A DNA stretch of 62,165 nt from Verrucomicrobiia bacterium DG1235 (GCA_000155695.1 DS990592.1:5337097-5399261); one strand, 5' to 3'; positions 25,590 through 34,558 are shown, counted from the stretch's first letter. Notes: generated by a model from the sequence alone, not told the origin. Numbers and translations are program-made.

Positions 25590-26447
25590 TTACTTTTTTT
25601 TGAGGGGGATGCCTTGGCAGTCGGCGCAGTGGGTGGCGATGGCTTCGTATCCGTTGTGACAGCACGGGCAGTATTTGGGACTGTCGAGATCTGATGGGGC
25701 TTGGAGCCAGGTGCCGGGGTCTATTTGGGCTCGGGCGAGTACGGCGGAAAGGGTGGTCGCGGTATAGTTGGGCTGGGGTTGGAAGTGGGCTTTTCTCCAG
25801 TGTCGCTGGAGGAGGTCGAGGGTGGCGGGGTGGTGAGTGTTTGCGGCGAGGGCGGCGAGGGGGCTCCATTGACTGGAGGCTTTGAGATAGATCTCGTCGG
25901 CGGCACGGGGGGCGTGCCAGGGGAGCAGGGCGGTGTAGAGGGTGGCTTTTAGGCGATCGGCCTTGTGGGTGGGGAAGAGGCGTTTGTGGAGGGCGTGGAA
26001 GTGGATGGCGGTGAGGAGGAGAACGGCGTAGCTGTAGGCGAGGCAGTAGAGGATGGCGAATTCGTCGTAGGTGCGGGTGTATACGATGGGGAGGACGAGG
26101 AAGAAGTTGAGCAGGTTGAGGATGGCGAGGCTGCGGAGTTTATTGGTCGCTCGTTTGAGGAAGCGGTGGTGGTGGCGGATGGCGCTGGCGGTTTTAAGGC
26201 GCTTGGATGAGTGGTCGGCGTCCGTGTATCCGGAAATGATATACATGATCGCTGGCCAGGGAAGGAATGGCGCGACGAAGACGGATTTTTTGATGCCCCA
26301 GGCCATCATGAGCTGGGGGCGCGGGGCGCAGGCGCCGAATCGGCCGATGCGGCTTACGAGGCCGAGCGATTTTGGCGGGGCGAATTTGACGCACTCCAGC
26401 AGGTAGAAGAGCGTGAGGACGAGGTAGAAGGATTGGCCGTCGGTCAT
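25590..26447 (-). CDS. Membrane protein with C-terminal zinc ribbon, unknown
   Basis: 285 residues, family not recognised. Hydrophobic segments lie near 5-20, 55-72 and 105-150. A soluble helical part follows, and the C-terminus carries four cysteines in two pairs ('YCPCCHNGYEA' and 'HCADCQGIP'), a zinc-ribbon-like knuckle. The ribbon on a membrane protein suggests a role in protein or membrane quality control, but nothing in the neighbourhood supports a specific function. Confidence 0.6.
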   Translation of the reverse strand: MTDGQSFYLVLTLFYLLECVKFAPPKSLGLVSRIGRFGACAPRPQLMMAWGIKKSVFVAPFLPWPAIMYIISGYTDADHSSKRLKTASAIRHHHRFLKRATNKLRSLAILNLLNFFLVLPIVYTRTYDEFAILYCLAYSYAVLLLTAIHFHALHKRLFPTHKADRLKATLYTALLPWHAPRAADEIYLKASSQWSPLAALAANTHHPATLDLLQRHWRKAHFQPQPNYTATTLSAVLARAQIDPGTWLQAPSDLDSPKYCPCCHNGYEAIATHCADCQGIPLKKK

Positions 26448-26572
26448 GCGGGAGACTACCGTTGGACGAGGGAGTGTTTTGGGCTTGGAATGGCGGGATA
26501 TTGAAGTGTGCGGGTGGTTATTGTTTAACCACAGGTTTTAGATGTTGTGGGAGTAGGTTCTGCTTTTCTGAG

Positions 26573-26600
26573 AACCACTAATGACACTGATGTACACTGA
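26573..26600 (+). repeat. CACTGATG-type three-unit repeat
   Basis: ACCACTAATG, ACACTGATG, TACACTGAGG: a diverged member of the 10-bp family. A partial copy (ACCACAGGTTTTAGATG) lies at about 26528-26544. Confidence 0.55.
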
Positions 26601-26653
26601 GGATCTGGGTGTGTTGTGATGGGGGGTCCGCGCTAGGGGAAGCGCGGCGGTTT

Positions 26654-27589
26654 TTAGGAGGGGGTGTTGTTTGTTGGCGGTTCTTCGCGGATTTCGCGTC
26701 CGGCCATGCGGGAGAAGAACTTCTTGAGGGCAGCTCCGATGGCGACGAGCCCGATGATGATGAATTTGAAGAACTTCTTGAAGAAGATGATGACGGGGCC
26801 GAGGAAGCCGAGCTTGGCTGCTCCGTAGATGGCTCCGCCGGCGATGAGGGCGGTGAGTCCGTACTCGGCGATCTTGTCGCCTTGGCGGTACTCGGCGTAG
26901 GACTTGCCTTCTTTGTAGACGTGTCCGAGGAGGAGGTCTTGGTAGGTAGGGAGGACGTAGTCCATCTTGTCGAGGTCGCAAATCAAGGTAACTTCCATGA
27001 CGCCTTCGCGGCCGAGGAGCTTGGTCTGGTAGTTGACGAATTGACCGGAGTTGCCGGTTCGCAGGAGGAGGCCCCACTCGAGGTTGTTGGTGCGTTCGTT
27101 GTAGCGTGGCTCCATGGCCCAGCCGTCGAGGTACATGGGCTCGAGGCCTTGATCGCGGCGGTAGCGGTTTCCTTCTTCTTGGCTTTCTTTCATGGAGGCC
27201 AGGAGCTTGTCGGCGTCGAGTTCGTCTTTTTCGTCATCTTGGACGTAGCCCATGGGGTCGAATTCGAAGAGGACGAGCCAGCTGAGGTCGTCGGTGGCGA
27301 TGAGACCTTCGTAGGTGGAGGGGAGATTGCCGTAGGCTTGCATGAGCTTGGCGGCGTCCTCGCCGTTGAGGTAGCGATAGCCGTAGGGGATATCGATGGT
27401 GGCCCACTCCTTGAGGTCGCCGACTCCTTCGGTCTGCCAGGCGAGGCTGTCCATGAAGGCGTCCCATTGGGCTTGGGCGGCGGCTTGAGCTTCTTCGTCG
27501 GAGAGCGCGGCGCCTTCGTCTTGGGCGTGGAGGCTGGCGGCTAGGATGAGTAAGGCGGAGAGGGATGAGAGGAAGGTGCGGATTTTCAT
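26654..27589 (-). CDS. DUF2167-family membrane-anchored protein
   Basis: 311 residues from ATG 27587-27589, chosen because it gives a clean signal peptide ('KIRTFLSSLSALLILAASLHAQ'). The middle has the DUF2167 pattern ('WATIDIPYGYRYLNGEDAAKL', 'WLVLFEFDPMGYVQDDEKD', 'LEWGLLLRTGNSGQFVNYQT'). A glycine-rich double membrane helix follows (about 245-290) with an interspersed Lys/Phe cluster. Family members are secreted or membrane-anchored proteins of unknown function. It is followed in the opposite order by a small membrane protein gene. Confidence 0.85.
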   Translation of the reverse strand: MKIRTFLSSLSALLILAASLHAQDEGAALSDEEAQAAAQAQWDAFMDSLAWQTEGVGDLKEWATIDIPYGYRYLNGEDAAKLMQAYGNLPSTYEGLIATDDLSWLVLFEFDPMGYVQDDEKDELDADKLLASMKESQEEGNRYRRDQGLEPMYLDGWAMEPRYNERTNNLEWGLLLRTGNSGQFVNYQTKLLGREGVMEVTLICDLDKMDYVLPTYQDLLLGHVYKEGKSYAEYRQGDKIAEYGLTALIAGGAIYGAAKLGFLGPVIIFFKKFFKFIIIGLVAIGAALKKFFSRMAGREIREEPPTNNTPS

Positions 27590-27676
27590 GAGTGGCTTGG
27601 GATCGGGTTTAGTGGACTGGAGGGAATGGGTTGCGGCATGGGAGGTCAAGGCGCTTGCAAAGGGGAAGCGGGGGTT

Positions 27677-27985
27677 TCAGGCGTGAGCTATGAGGGCGTA
27701 GATGAGGACGAGGAAGAGGTAGGCGAGGGTGATGAGTTGGTTGGTGAGGGCGGCTCGGTAAGCTTGGCGGAGGTAGTTTCGTAGGAAGAAGACGTGGTTG
27801 AAAATAAGGATGACCGGGTAGAGCAGGGCGCCCCAGAGGAAGCCGTATCCGCAAAAGTGTGACATGGCGGAGTCGCCGAACTCGACGTCTTTTCTGACTA
27901 TTTGAAAGAGGGGGATAGCGATGTAAAACCAGACTCCGAGGGGGAGGGTGTTGAGGGATGCGACGATGATGGCGGCGATCTTCAT
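27677..27985 (-). CDS. Small membrane protein, unknown
   Basis: 102 residues with three hydrophobic helices ('MKIAAIIVASLNTLPLGVWF', 'FLWGALLYPVILIFNHVFFL', 'ITLAYLFLVLIYALIAHA'). No family recognised. It lies 87 bp upstream of, and in the same direction as, the DUF2167 gene, so the two may be co-transcribed. Confidence 0.6.
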   Translation of the reverse strand: MKIAAIIVASLNTLPLGVWFYIAIPLFQIVRKDVEFGDSAMSHFCGYGFLWGALLYPVILIFNHVFFLRNYLRQAYRAALTNQLITLAYLFLVLIYALIAHA

Positions 27986-28177
27986 GAGGAGGGATTGAGA
28001 TGGACTGTCGCTGGATAGGGTTTGGATGCCAAGTGGTAATTAATCTGCCTGTTGTTCGCTCCGCTGTCGGGGTGCGGCTCGGTAGCCTTCGCTAAGGCGT
28101 GACAATGTGGTGAATTGGGATGTGGGTAGGTCGGTTGGAATTTTCTAGGGGGAGATGGATGAGGGGGGAGACGAAAA

Positions 28178-28201
28178 AGCCCTCCATGGTAGCGGAGGGC
28201 T
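28178..28201 (-). terminator. Rho-independent terminator of the VPDSG-CTERM gene
   Basis: Perfect 8-bp stem AGCCCTCC/GGAGGGCT with an 8-base loop, preceded on the + strand by five A, hence a T run on the minus strand. It lies 29 bp after the stop of the gene at 28230. Confidence 0.85.
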
Positions 28202-28229
28202 GTGAAGGGGAAAGGGCTTGTGGGGTGTA

Positions 28230-29090
28230 CTAGTTTTGGAAGCGGCGCTTGGCGGCGATGAGGAGGGTGAATCCGAGCAGGCCGAGGATGCCGGTTGTTC
28301 CGGAATCGGGGACTTGGCGCACTGCTCGGATATGAATATCGACGTCGGCGCCTGCATTTACATATGCTAGCGACTGAAGCAGGTAGTCGATGGAAGTCGG
28401 TGGAGAGACTGGAGTGGTGGGAATCACGAAGGGTTCGTGTAGGGCGACATCGACATAGCCGAAGGGCATTTCGAAGCTGGTATCGTACTCTATCGTAGTC
28501 GGATTGATGGAGACGAGAGGCAGAGTCGTTGGTAGGCTGAGAGCGGTGAGCAAGTCGGCAAGTGTGCCCGATCCGGGTAGTGGAGAGAAGAAGGCGACGA
28601 TTTCTGCCACTAAGTCTTCAGGTGTTAGTCCAATTATTCCCGTGACATCGGAGACCGAGGTTTCTTCTACCTCGAATTCGTCGTAGAAGTAGTCGTAGCC
28701 GTCGTACTCTTCAATGCCTGATCCGGTATCAACATCGGCTATGAAGCCCGCTTCACTTTCGATCCAGATTTCCCAGTCGTATTTCTCGTTGAGGTCGAAT
28801 GTTGGGCCGACGTCGAAGTTATAGAAATCGTACTCGAAGGAGCCGAAGCCGTATACGTCGTAGTCGGCTGCTCCGTCGAAAATAGGATAGTCATCTTCGA
28901 ATTCTGTATCTGTGTAGGTATACCAGTCTCTGTCCTCGATGTATTCCTTTACGTTGAAACCGTCGACATCGTAGTTGAAGTCGAGGAAGAGATCGAGGTC
29001 GATGTGGAGGACTTCTTCATCGGCGAAAGCTGCGGAGCAGGTGAGGGCTGCGACGGCTAGTGTAAGTGTTCTTTTGAGTAGTTGGATCAT
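28230..29090 (-). CDS. VPDSG-CTERM secreted acidic protein
   Basis: 286 residues. Signal peptide ('LTLAVAALTCSAAFA'), then a very acidic, Tyr/Phe-rich region (about 24-160) with alternating Asp/Glu and aromatics such as 'FLDFNYDVDGFNV'. The C-terminus starts 'VPDSGTTG' at 260, followed by a hydrophobic helix and the basic end 'AAKRRFQN'. That is the VPDSG-CTERM sorting signal described for Verrucomicrobiota, thought to be cut and used for surface or matrix placement. Function of the body is unknown. Monocistronic, with its own terminator. Confidence 0.85.
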   Translation of the reverse strand: MIQLLKRTLTLAVAALTCSAAFADEEVLHIDLDLFLDFNYDVDGFNVKEYIEDRDWYTYTDTEFEDDYPIFDGAADYDVYGFGSFEYDFYNFDVGPTFDLNEKYDWEIWIESEAGFIADVDTGSGIEEYDGYDYFYDEFEVEETSVSDVTGIIGLTPEDLVAEIVAFFSPLPGSGTLADLLTALSLPTTLPLVSINPTTIEYDTSFEMPFGYVDVALHEPFVIPTTPVSPPTSIDYLLQSLAYVNAGADVDIHIRAVRQVPDSGTTGILGLLGFTLLIAAKRRFQN

Positions 29091-29520
29091 ATTCTTTTGA
29101 ATGTTGGGAGTGAGGCTTTTCTGTTAGGGACATATTCAACAGCAATGAGCGGACCATCGGATATAGAGAATAGACTCTATTTATGATTGAATTTTTATTA
29201 AACTCCTACTGATCAGTGGTTAACGTGGGCTTTCTGCTCAGAAACGCACTTACTTTTTCTTTGTCTGCATTAGAATTGCTGTAAAATTGTATTACGAAAT
29301 CTGTTAATTTTACAGAATACCTGATGGGGAAGCGGAAAGCATTAGTGGGATATTAAAAAAGGACAAGCTGGGATGGCTTGTCCTTGGTGAGGGGCGGCTG
29401 GGGGCCGCTTGTTGTGTTGTTTTTTTTGGGCCGCTACCTCTAGATTTCTCAAATACCTCGCTGTCGTGGAGCGTTAGGCGACCTAAGGTCGAGGGCTTGC
29501 CCGGGGGATGCTTTGTTAGC
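29091..29520. other. AT-rich promoter region plus terminators
   Basis: About 430 bases. Positions 29150-29345 are clearly AT-richer than the surroundings and should include the VPDSG-CTERM promoter. A terminator hairpin for the DUF4340 gene follows (29359-29385). No gene is seen. Confidence 0.5.
29359..29385 (-). terminator. Terminator of the Gld-like operon
   Basis: 10-bp stem AAGGACAAGC/GCTTGTCCTT with a 7-base loop and six A on the + strand side (T run on the minus strand). It would end transcription coming from the DUF4340 gene. Confidence 0.8.
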
Positions 29521-30615
29521 CTACTCGGTGGGGGTGGTGGGGGTTGGCTCTGGTTCGGGCTCGGGAGCGTCGGCGAGGAGGGAGTCGAGGGTTTGGGGCA
29601 TGTTGGTGAAGAGGAAGGCTCCGGCTTGGTAGGCGGTGCGGGTCATGTATTCATTTATTGGATCGTCTGTCTTGGCGCTCTTGATGGAGATGAAGACGGG
29701 GCCGGCTGGGGTTTCGACATCTTCTCGTTGCTCGGTGACGGTTTCGCCGGCGTCGTTGGTGGTCTCGACGTCTTTCATGACGCGGACTTCGGGGCGGCGG
29801 CCGAGGGTGATGTCGTAGCTGGAGCTGTCGGCGAGGGTAAGGGAGAGGGAGCGGCTGTTGGCTTTGGCGGCGAGGGCTTCGGGATCGGTGAGGTCGGCGA
29901 GGCTGGTGAAGCTGACTTTGGCGAAGCGGTTTAGGGCGCGGGTGATGGCGCCTTGGTCGAGCTGCTTGCCGGCGGGAAGTGGGTCGCTGGTGGTCCAGTC
30001 GGCGGTGTCGGACTCGCGGGAGACGGCGAGGGTTTGGCCGTCGGGGAGAGTGAAGGCGGCGGAGCGAATGTCGTCGCGGGAGATTTCGAGGAGAGTCTTG
30101 TCGAGCCATGAGGTGGGATCGCCGTTTACGGTGAAGGCGTCGTTGGCGATGAAGGCTACGTTTTCCTGGCCGTAGCGGACGAGTTGCTTACCGGAGTCGG
30201 TTTCGCGTCCTAGGTCGAGCGAGAGGACGGAGTCGCCGTTGGCGTTGAGGAGGTTGATGTAGTCGATGCCGAAGCCGAAGTCGGCGATGCGGGCGGGATT
30301 GGTGGAGGCGACGCGTTCGAGTTTGGCGTCTTTGAGCTGGGTGATGAGGTCGGCGATTTGCTTGGCGTTGGCGGGGAGATTGTATTGCTCCTGGAGCAGC
30401 CATTGGGCGGAGGCGTCGTCTTTGACGAAGGTCATGGACTCGTTGCCGCTGATCATCTCGAAGGTGGTGACGGAGTTTAGGGCTTCGTTGGCGATGATGG
30501 CTTGGCCGACGCGGGGGTCTTGGGGAGCGGAGTTGTCGGCGTTTTTGACGAAGTAAGTGATTGTGGCGAGAACCGCTAAGACGAGAGTGGAGATGGAGAG
30601 TATTTTTAAGTTCAT
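29521..30615 (-). CDS. DUF4340-containing protein of a Gld-like ABC module
   Basis: 364 residues. An N-terminal membrane anchor ('ILSISTLVLAVLATITYFV') precedes repeated DUF4340 units: 'FEMISGNESMTFVKDDASAQWLLQEQY', seen as the 'F...V..W.L' pattern several times, and 'LLNANGDSVLSLDLGRETDSG' later. A Pro/Glu/Thr-rich tail ends the protein. DUF4340 proteins are regularly found with GldG-type ABC parts and probably act in the periplasm. It is the last gene of a four-gene minus-strand set (ATPase, permease, GldG-like, DUF4340), separated from the GldG-like gene by 238 bp holding two repeats. Confidence 0.85.
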   Translation of the reverse strand: MNLKILSISTLVLAVLATITYFVKNADNSAPQDPRVGQAIIANEALNSVTTFEMISGNESMTFVKDDASAQWLLQEQYNLPANAKQIADLITQLKDAKLERVASTNPARIADFGFGIDYINLLNANGDSVLSLDLGRETDSGKQLVRYGQENVAFIANDAFTVNGDPTSWLDKTLLEISRDDIRSAAFTLPDGQTLAVSRESDTADWTTSDPLPAGKQLDQGAITRALNRFAKVSFTSLADLTDPEALAAKANSRSLSLTLADSSSYDITLGRRPEVRVMKDVETTNDAGETVTEQREDVETPAGPVFISIKSAKTDDPINEYMTRTAYQAGAFLFTNMPQTLDSLLADAPEPEPEPTPTTPTE

Positions 30616-30630
30616 TGTATTTGTTTTTTG

Positions 30631-30788
30631 CCCACAGATTGCTCAGATGATCACAGATTTGGCTGTGAGGGATCTAGATTTGATATGGGGCTAATGAATC
30701 TTTGGGTTTTGGCTTGAATTGATTATTCTTGGATACGTCGGGCCTAAGAGAATTTTTGCCCACGAATTTCACGAATGTTCTCGAATGG
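30631..30788 (+). repeat. Two 10-bp-type repeats in the Gld operon gap
   Basis: Copies at 30631-30660 (CCCACAGATT, GCTCAGATGA, TCACAGATTT) and 30758-30788 (CCCACGAATTT, CACGAATGTT, CTCGAATGG), 127 bp apart and in the same orientation. A GGATACG heptamer lies between them at 30731. Confidence 0.7.
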
Positions 30789-30853
30789 AGAAAGGGGGAT
30801 TGAATCTGTCTTTGAGAGTTAGTTTGAGCTGCTCGTTAAGGTGGAAATCCCGC

Positions 30854-32656
30854 CTATCGGTTTTTGCGGAGGCGGTTGAAGATGATGGCGAAGATGAGGA
30901 GGCCGATGGGGGCCCAGAGGAGATTGATGGCTCCGATGACGGTACCCAGAGTTTCGATACCTTGTCGGAGGTCGCGGCGGATGACGCGGATCTGGGATTT
31001 GAGCTCGGCTTGCTTGGCTCGGTTTTCGGCGATGACTTCTTCCATCTCGGGGGTGGCGTAGATGATGCCGGAGTTGGCTTGCTCGCTTACTAGCTGGGTG
31101 AGCTTGGAGTTTATTTCTTGTAGCTCGGCTTCGACGATTTCGAGCTTGGCTTGGTATTGCTTTTGGGCGTCGGCTTCCATGGCTTGGACGACGTCGAAGG
31201 GGCGGGCGGTGCCGGCTTTTCCGCGAATGCCGATGAGGTCACGGCTGCCGCCGAGGTATTCGACGAAGTTTGCGACGAGGTTTTGGTTGTCGTTGAGCTT
31301 CTGGATCTGTTCCATGCCGAGGAAGTTGACTTTCTGGACGGAGAACTGATCGAGGAGGAAGTCGCTGTCAGAGATGATGAATACGGTGATGTCTCCTGAG
31401 GCGAGGTGAGTTTCTTCTTCGCGGTCCGGGTAGGCTGTGCTGGCCTCGCCGGTGAGAAGTCCGGCTACGCTGACGGCGTTTCCGATGGGTTGGGCTTGGC
31501 GGAGGAGTTGCTGGGGCTGGGTAAACTGGAGGGTCATGCTGCCGACTTGCCCAGCTTGCTCTGAGGTGGTGAGGATGGGCTCCCATGTGGTGGTGGCGTC
31601 TTCTGCGTGGGCGAGTTGGCCGGCTTCGAGGAGGAGAAGGCCTTCGAGTTCGGAGGATGGGAGGAGGTCGCGGTTGGTGTATTCGTCGCGGAAGACGAGC
31701 CAGGCTGGCTGGGTGAAGCGACCCTGGGAGAGGGAGTTGTCGGGGTCGGTGAGAACGAATTGCGGATCGTACTCTATGCCCCAGGCGGCGAGGAGTTCGG
31801 GTAGATCGCTCGGGGTGGGCTGGCTCATTTGGCCCATCATCATTTGCTGGCGGCCTTGTTCGCGTTCGGTGACGGAGGAGGGGTCGAGGGCTAGGAATAC
31901 GGGTTTGCCGGATAGGGCGTATTGGTCGATCGAATACTTGAGGGTGTCACTGAGGTCCTTGGGGTGGACGAGGGCGAGGAGGTCGAGTCCGGCGGGGAGG
32001 GTTTCGGCGGAGGGCTCGACGGGGACGATTTCGAATTGGGTGGAGAGTTGGTCTATGATGATTTGGTTGCTGGGGGCAGGCTGTCCGGGCATGGGCGGCA
32101 TGGGGGGAGCCATGAGCGGGAGGGAGGTGATGAGGCCGATGCGCGGCTTGGTGAGGAGCTGTGTTTCGTAGATGGTTTTGGAGATGTCGTATTCGAGGAA
32201 GGTTTCGCGGTTCCAGTTGAAGAAGGGCTGGATTTTTTCGGTGTCGCCTTGGGCGACGACCATGCCGAGGAAGACGCGGTCTCCGGTGGCGATTTCCTGG
32301 CCGTTGAGTCCGGCGGCGATGGCGCGTTCTTCTTCGGGAGTGTCTGGCTTAGGGTCGATGACGTTTAGGCTGATTTTTCCTCCTGAGGCTTTGGAGTATT
32401 GTTCGAGCATTTGCTCGACGCGGTCGGAGAAGTTCTTGAACCAGGACTGGAGTTCGCCGACGGATTTGGAGGTGTAGAAATCGATGGTGATCGGCTCTTC
32501 GATTTTCGAGAGCATGGTCTTGGTGCTGTCGGAAAGGGTGTAAATGCCTTCCTGCGTGAAGTCCATCCGTAGTGGAAGGGAGGATACGATGTAGTGCAGC
32601 AAAAGGAAGTTTACGAGTATGAGGACGGCTGCGGTGAGTTTTTTTGTAAGGGACAT
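30854..32656 (-). CDS. GldG-like ABC transporter auxiliary protein
   Basis: 600 residues. N-terminal membrane helix ('LILVNFLLLHYIVSSLPL'), then the GldG/DUF4350-like periplasmic domain ('YTLSDSTKTMLSKIEEPITIDFYTS', here as separate strands 'ITIDFYTS' and 'KISLNVIDPK'). A long coiled segment near the end ('AELQEINSKLTQLVSEQ') and a closing membrane helix ('LLWAPIGLLIFAIIFNRL') complete it. In Bacteroidota, GldG works with GldA and GldF in gliding; outside that phylum the module's substrate is unknown. The leader carries a short GAGTGGT-type repeat. Confidence 0.85.
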   Translation of the reverse strand: MSLTKKLTAAVLILVNFLLLHYIVSSLPLRMDFTQEGIYTLSDSTKTMLSKIEEPITIDFYTSKSVGELQSWFKNFSDRVEQMLEQYSKASGGKISLNVIDPKPDTPEEERAIAAGLNGQEIATGDRVFLGMVVAQGDTEKIQPFFNWNRETFLEYDISKTIYETQLLTKPRIGLITSLPLMAPPMPPMPGQPAPSNQIIIDQLSTQFEIVPVEPSAETLPAGLDLLALVHPKDLSDTLKYSIDQYALSGKPVFLALDPSSVTEREQGRQQMMMGQMSQPTPSDLPELLAAWGIEYDPQFVLTDPDNSLSQGRFTQPAWLVFRDEYTNRDLLPSSELEGLLLLEAGQLAHAEDATTTWEPILTTSEQAGQVGSMTLQFTQPQQLLRQAQPIGNAVSVAGLLTGEASTAYPDREEETHLASGDITVFIISDSDFLLDQFSVQKVNFLGMEQIQKLNDNQNLVANFVEYLGGSRDLIGIRGKAGTARPFDVVQAMEADAQKQYQAKLEIVEAELQEINSKLTQLVSEQANSGIIYATPEMEEVIAENRAKQAELKSQIRVIRRDLRQGIETLGTVIGAINLLWAPIGLLIFAIIFNRLRKNR

Positions 32657-32661
32657 CTTGA

Positions 32662-32694
32662 AAGTGGTGAGTGGTGAAGAGTGAGTGGTGAATT
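32662..32694. repeat. Short heptad repeat before the GldG-like gene
   Basis: About four diverged GTGAGTGGT/GAAGAGT units starting 5 bp from the start codon; G-poor in the mRNA sense. Confidence 0.7.
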
Positions 32695-32719
32695 GCGCGA
32701 GGGCGATTCTTGGGGGGTA

Positions 32720-33427
32720 TTACCTTTCGATGACGATGAGGTTGAGTCCTAGGCAGGCGATAGTGAGCGTGATGTAGAAAGACAGGGCGCTGATATCGAT
32801 GAGGCCTTTTGCCATGGTGTCGAAGTGTTGCTCGAAGCTCATGAGGCGAAGGAAGTCGAGGGCTGCGGTGGGGACGGAGCTTCCGAGGAATTGGGCGAGC
32901 CAGTCCGAGCCCATGAGGGTGGCGAAGAGGCAGATCATGACGCTGATGACGAAGGCGATGACTTGGTTTTTGGTAAGGGCGGAGCAGACTGCGGTGATGG
33001 AGAGAAAGGCGGATGCGGTGAGAAGGGCTCCGATGTATCCGGAAAACATTACACCCCAATCTGGATCGCCGAGGTAGCCGGTGGTGAATGCGAGTGAAAG
33101 GGTGAGGGCGAGTCCGATGCCGATGAAGGCGAGGGCGGCGAGGAACTTGGCGATAACAGCGGAACGAGGGGAAATGGGGAGGGTGAAGAGGAGCTCGATG
33201 CTGCCGGATCGTTTTTCTTCGGCCCAGAGTCGCATGCCGACGGCGGGGATGAAGACGATGAGGATCCAGGGGAGCGGCTGGAAGAGGGTGTTTAGGGACG
33301 CTTCTCCGCGGCTATAGTAGCCGGAGTAGAGGGCGAGGCCGATGACCATGATGTGGAAGACGGCGAGGATGACGTAGCCGACGGGTGAGCGGAAGTAGCC
33401 GAAGAATTCTTTTTTGAAGATGGGCAT
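32720..33427 (-). CDS. ABC transporter permease, GldF-like
   Basis: 235 residues with six hydrophobic helices. 'EFFGYFRSPVGYVILAVFHIM' at the start, 'AVGMRLWAEEKRSGSIELLFTLPIS' after helix two and 'LMSFEQHFDTMAKGLIDI' near the end are diagnostic of the ABC-2/GldF permeases. It lies 114 bp after the ATPase and 63 bp before the GldG-like gene. Confidence 0.9.
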   Translation of the reverse strand: MPIFKKEFFGYFRSPVGYVILAVFHIMVIGLALYSGYYSRGEASLNTLFQPLPWILIVFIPAVGMRLWAEEKRSGSIELLFTLPISPRSAVIAKFLAALAFIGIGLALTLSLAFTTGYLGDPDWGVMFSGYIGALLTASAFLSITAVCSALTKNQVIAFVISVMICLFATLMGSDWLAQFLGSSVPTAALDFLRLMSFEQHFDTMAKGLIDISALSFYITLTIACLGLNLIVIER

Positions 33428-33431
33428 GGTG

Positions 33432-33466
33432 GGAAAGTGGTGAGTAGTGAAGAGTGAGTTATGAAT
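33432..33466. repeat. Short heptad repeat before the permease gene
   Basis: Diverged GTGAGTAGT/GAAGAGTGAGTT units starting about 5 bp upstream of the permease start codon, same orientation as the other heptad arrays. Confidence 0.65.
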
Positions 33467-33541
33467 TGCTCGAGGCTTTATGGATCGGGCTGTTGTGTGA
33501 TCGGGTTCTGGAATCGCGTGACAAGCACGCTCGGATTTTTT

Positions 33542-34270
33542 TTAGGCGAGGGCGGAGTCTTTGGTGAGGTCGCGGAAGACTTCGTCGATGGTGGCGCCGG
33601 GGATGCGGGCTTTGAATTCTGCTGGGGATTCGTCGACGAGGACTCTGCCTTGGTCGATGATGATGACGCGGTTGCAGATGGCTTCGACTTCTTCGAGGAT
33701 GTGGGTGGAGAGGATGATGGCCTTGTCGGCGGACATGGCTTGTATCAGCTTTCTCACTTCATGCTTCTGGTTGGGGTCGAGGCCGTCGGTGGGCTCGTCG
33801 AGTACGAGCACTTGGGGATCGTGGATGATGGCTTGGGCGACGCCGACGCGTTGTCGGTAGCCTTTGGAGAGGTTTTCGATGGATCGGTATTTAACGGAGT
33901 CGAGGTGGCATTTGACGATGACGTCGGCGAGGCGTTTGTTGAGCTCGTCCTTGTCGGTGATGCCGCGGGCTTCGGCGACGTAGGTGAGGAATTCGACGAC
34001 GGTCATTTCTGGATACGCGGCGCTGGATTCGGGCAGGTAGCCGATGCGTTTCTTGACCTCGATGGGATCTTTGGCGACGTCGAAGCCGTCGATGGTGGCG
34101 GTGCCGGAGGTGGGGGTGAGGAAGCCGGTGATCATTTTCATGGTCGTGGACTTGCCTGCTCCGTTGGGTCCGAGAAAGCCGAGGATATCGCCTTTGTTTA
34201 TGGTGAATGAGACGTGGTCGACAGCGCGGAGCGTGCCGTAGTCTTTTACGAGTCGATCTACTGTAACCAT
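33542..34270 (-). CDS. ABC transporter ATP-binding protein, GldA-like
   Basis: 242 residues. Walker A 'GPNGAGKST' at 34-42, signature 'LSKGYRQRVGVAQA' at 134-147, Walker B 'VLVLDEPTDGLDP' ending at 166, and the H-loop 'LSTHILEEVE'. It has the ABC-2 subfamily form that drives GldF-like permeases. First gene of the four-gene operon; its leader (34271 onward) lacks the heptad repeat but contains a GGATACG. Confidence 0.93.
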   Translation of the reverse strand: MVTVDRLVKDYGTLRAVDHVSFTINKGDILGFLGPNGAGKSTTMKMITGFLTPTSGTATIDGFDVAKDPIEVKKRIGYLPESSAAYPEMTVVEFLTYVAEARGITDKDELNKRLADVIVKCHLDSVKYRSIENLSKGYRQRVGVAQAIIHDPQVLVLDEPTDGLDPNQKHEVRKLIQAMSADKAIILSTHILEEVEAICNRVIIIDQGRVLVDESPAEFKARIPGATIDEVFRDLTKDSALA

Positions 34271-34421
34271 AGGATTTTCAGTTCGATTTGATCTTTTGGG
34301 AATTGGCTTGGGATACGCGAAAGCTCCTCGGTTAAGGGGAGCTTTTTATCGGGTCCTTGCTGTAAGAAACAGCGAAATGGATTTCAAGTTTCCGTTTGGA
34401 TTTTTTTGCGGGGTGGTGGGG

Positions 34422-34466
34422 AGGATGAAGGATGAAGGATGAAGGATGAAGGATGAAGGATGAAGG
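34422..34466. repeat. Tandem (GGATGAA)n, six copies
   Basis: Six near-perfect 7-bp units GGATGAA between the epimerase 3' end and the ABC operon start. A related (GGATGAGGGATGAA) array is at 59561-59593. Sequence class differs from GAGTGGT but has the same period and strand bias. Confidence 0.9.
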
Positions 34467-34558
34467 GAATTGGGTTGTGGGAGGGAGAATGGCGTGACGA
34501 GCAGGTGTTTTGGAGCTTCGCGTCTGAAGTGTCGCTGAGCTTGGTACCCATATTCGAA

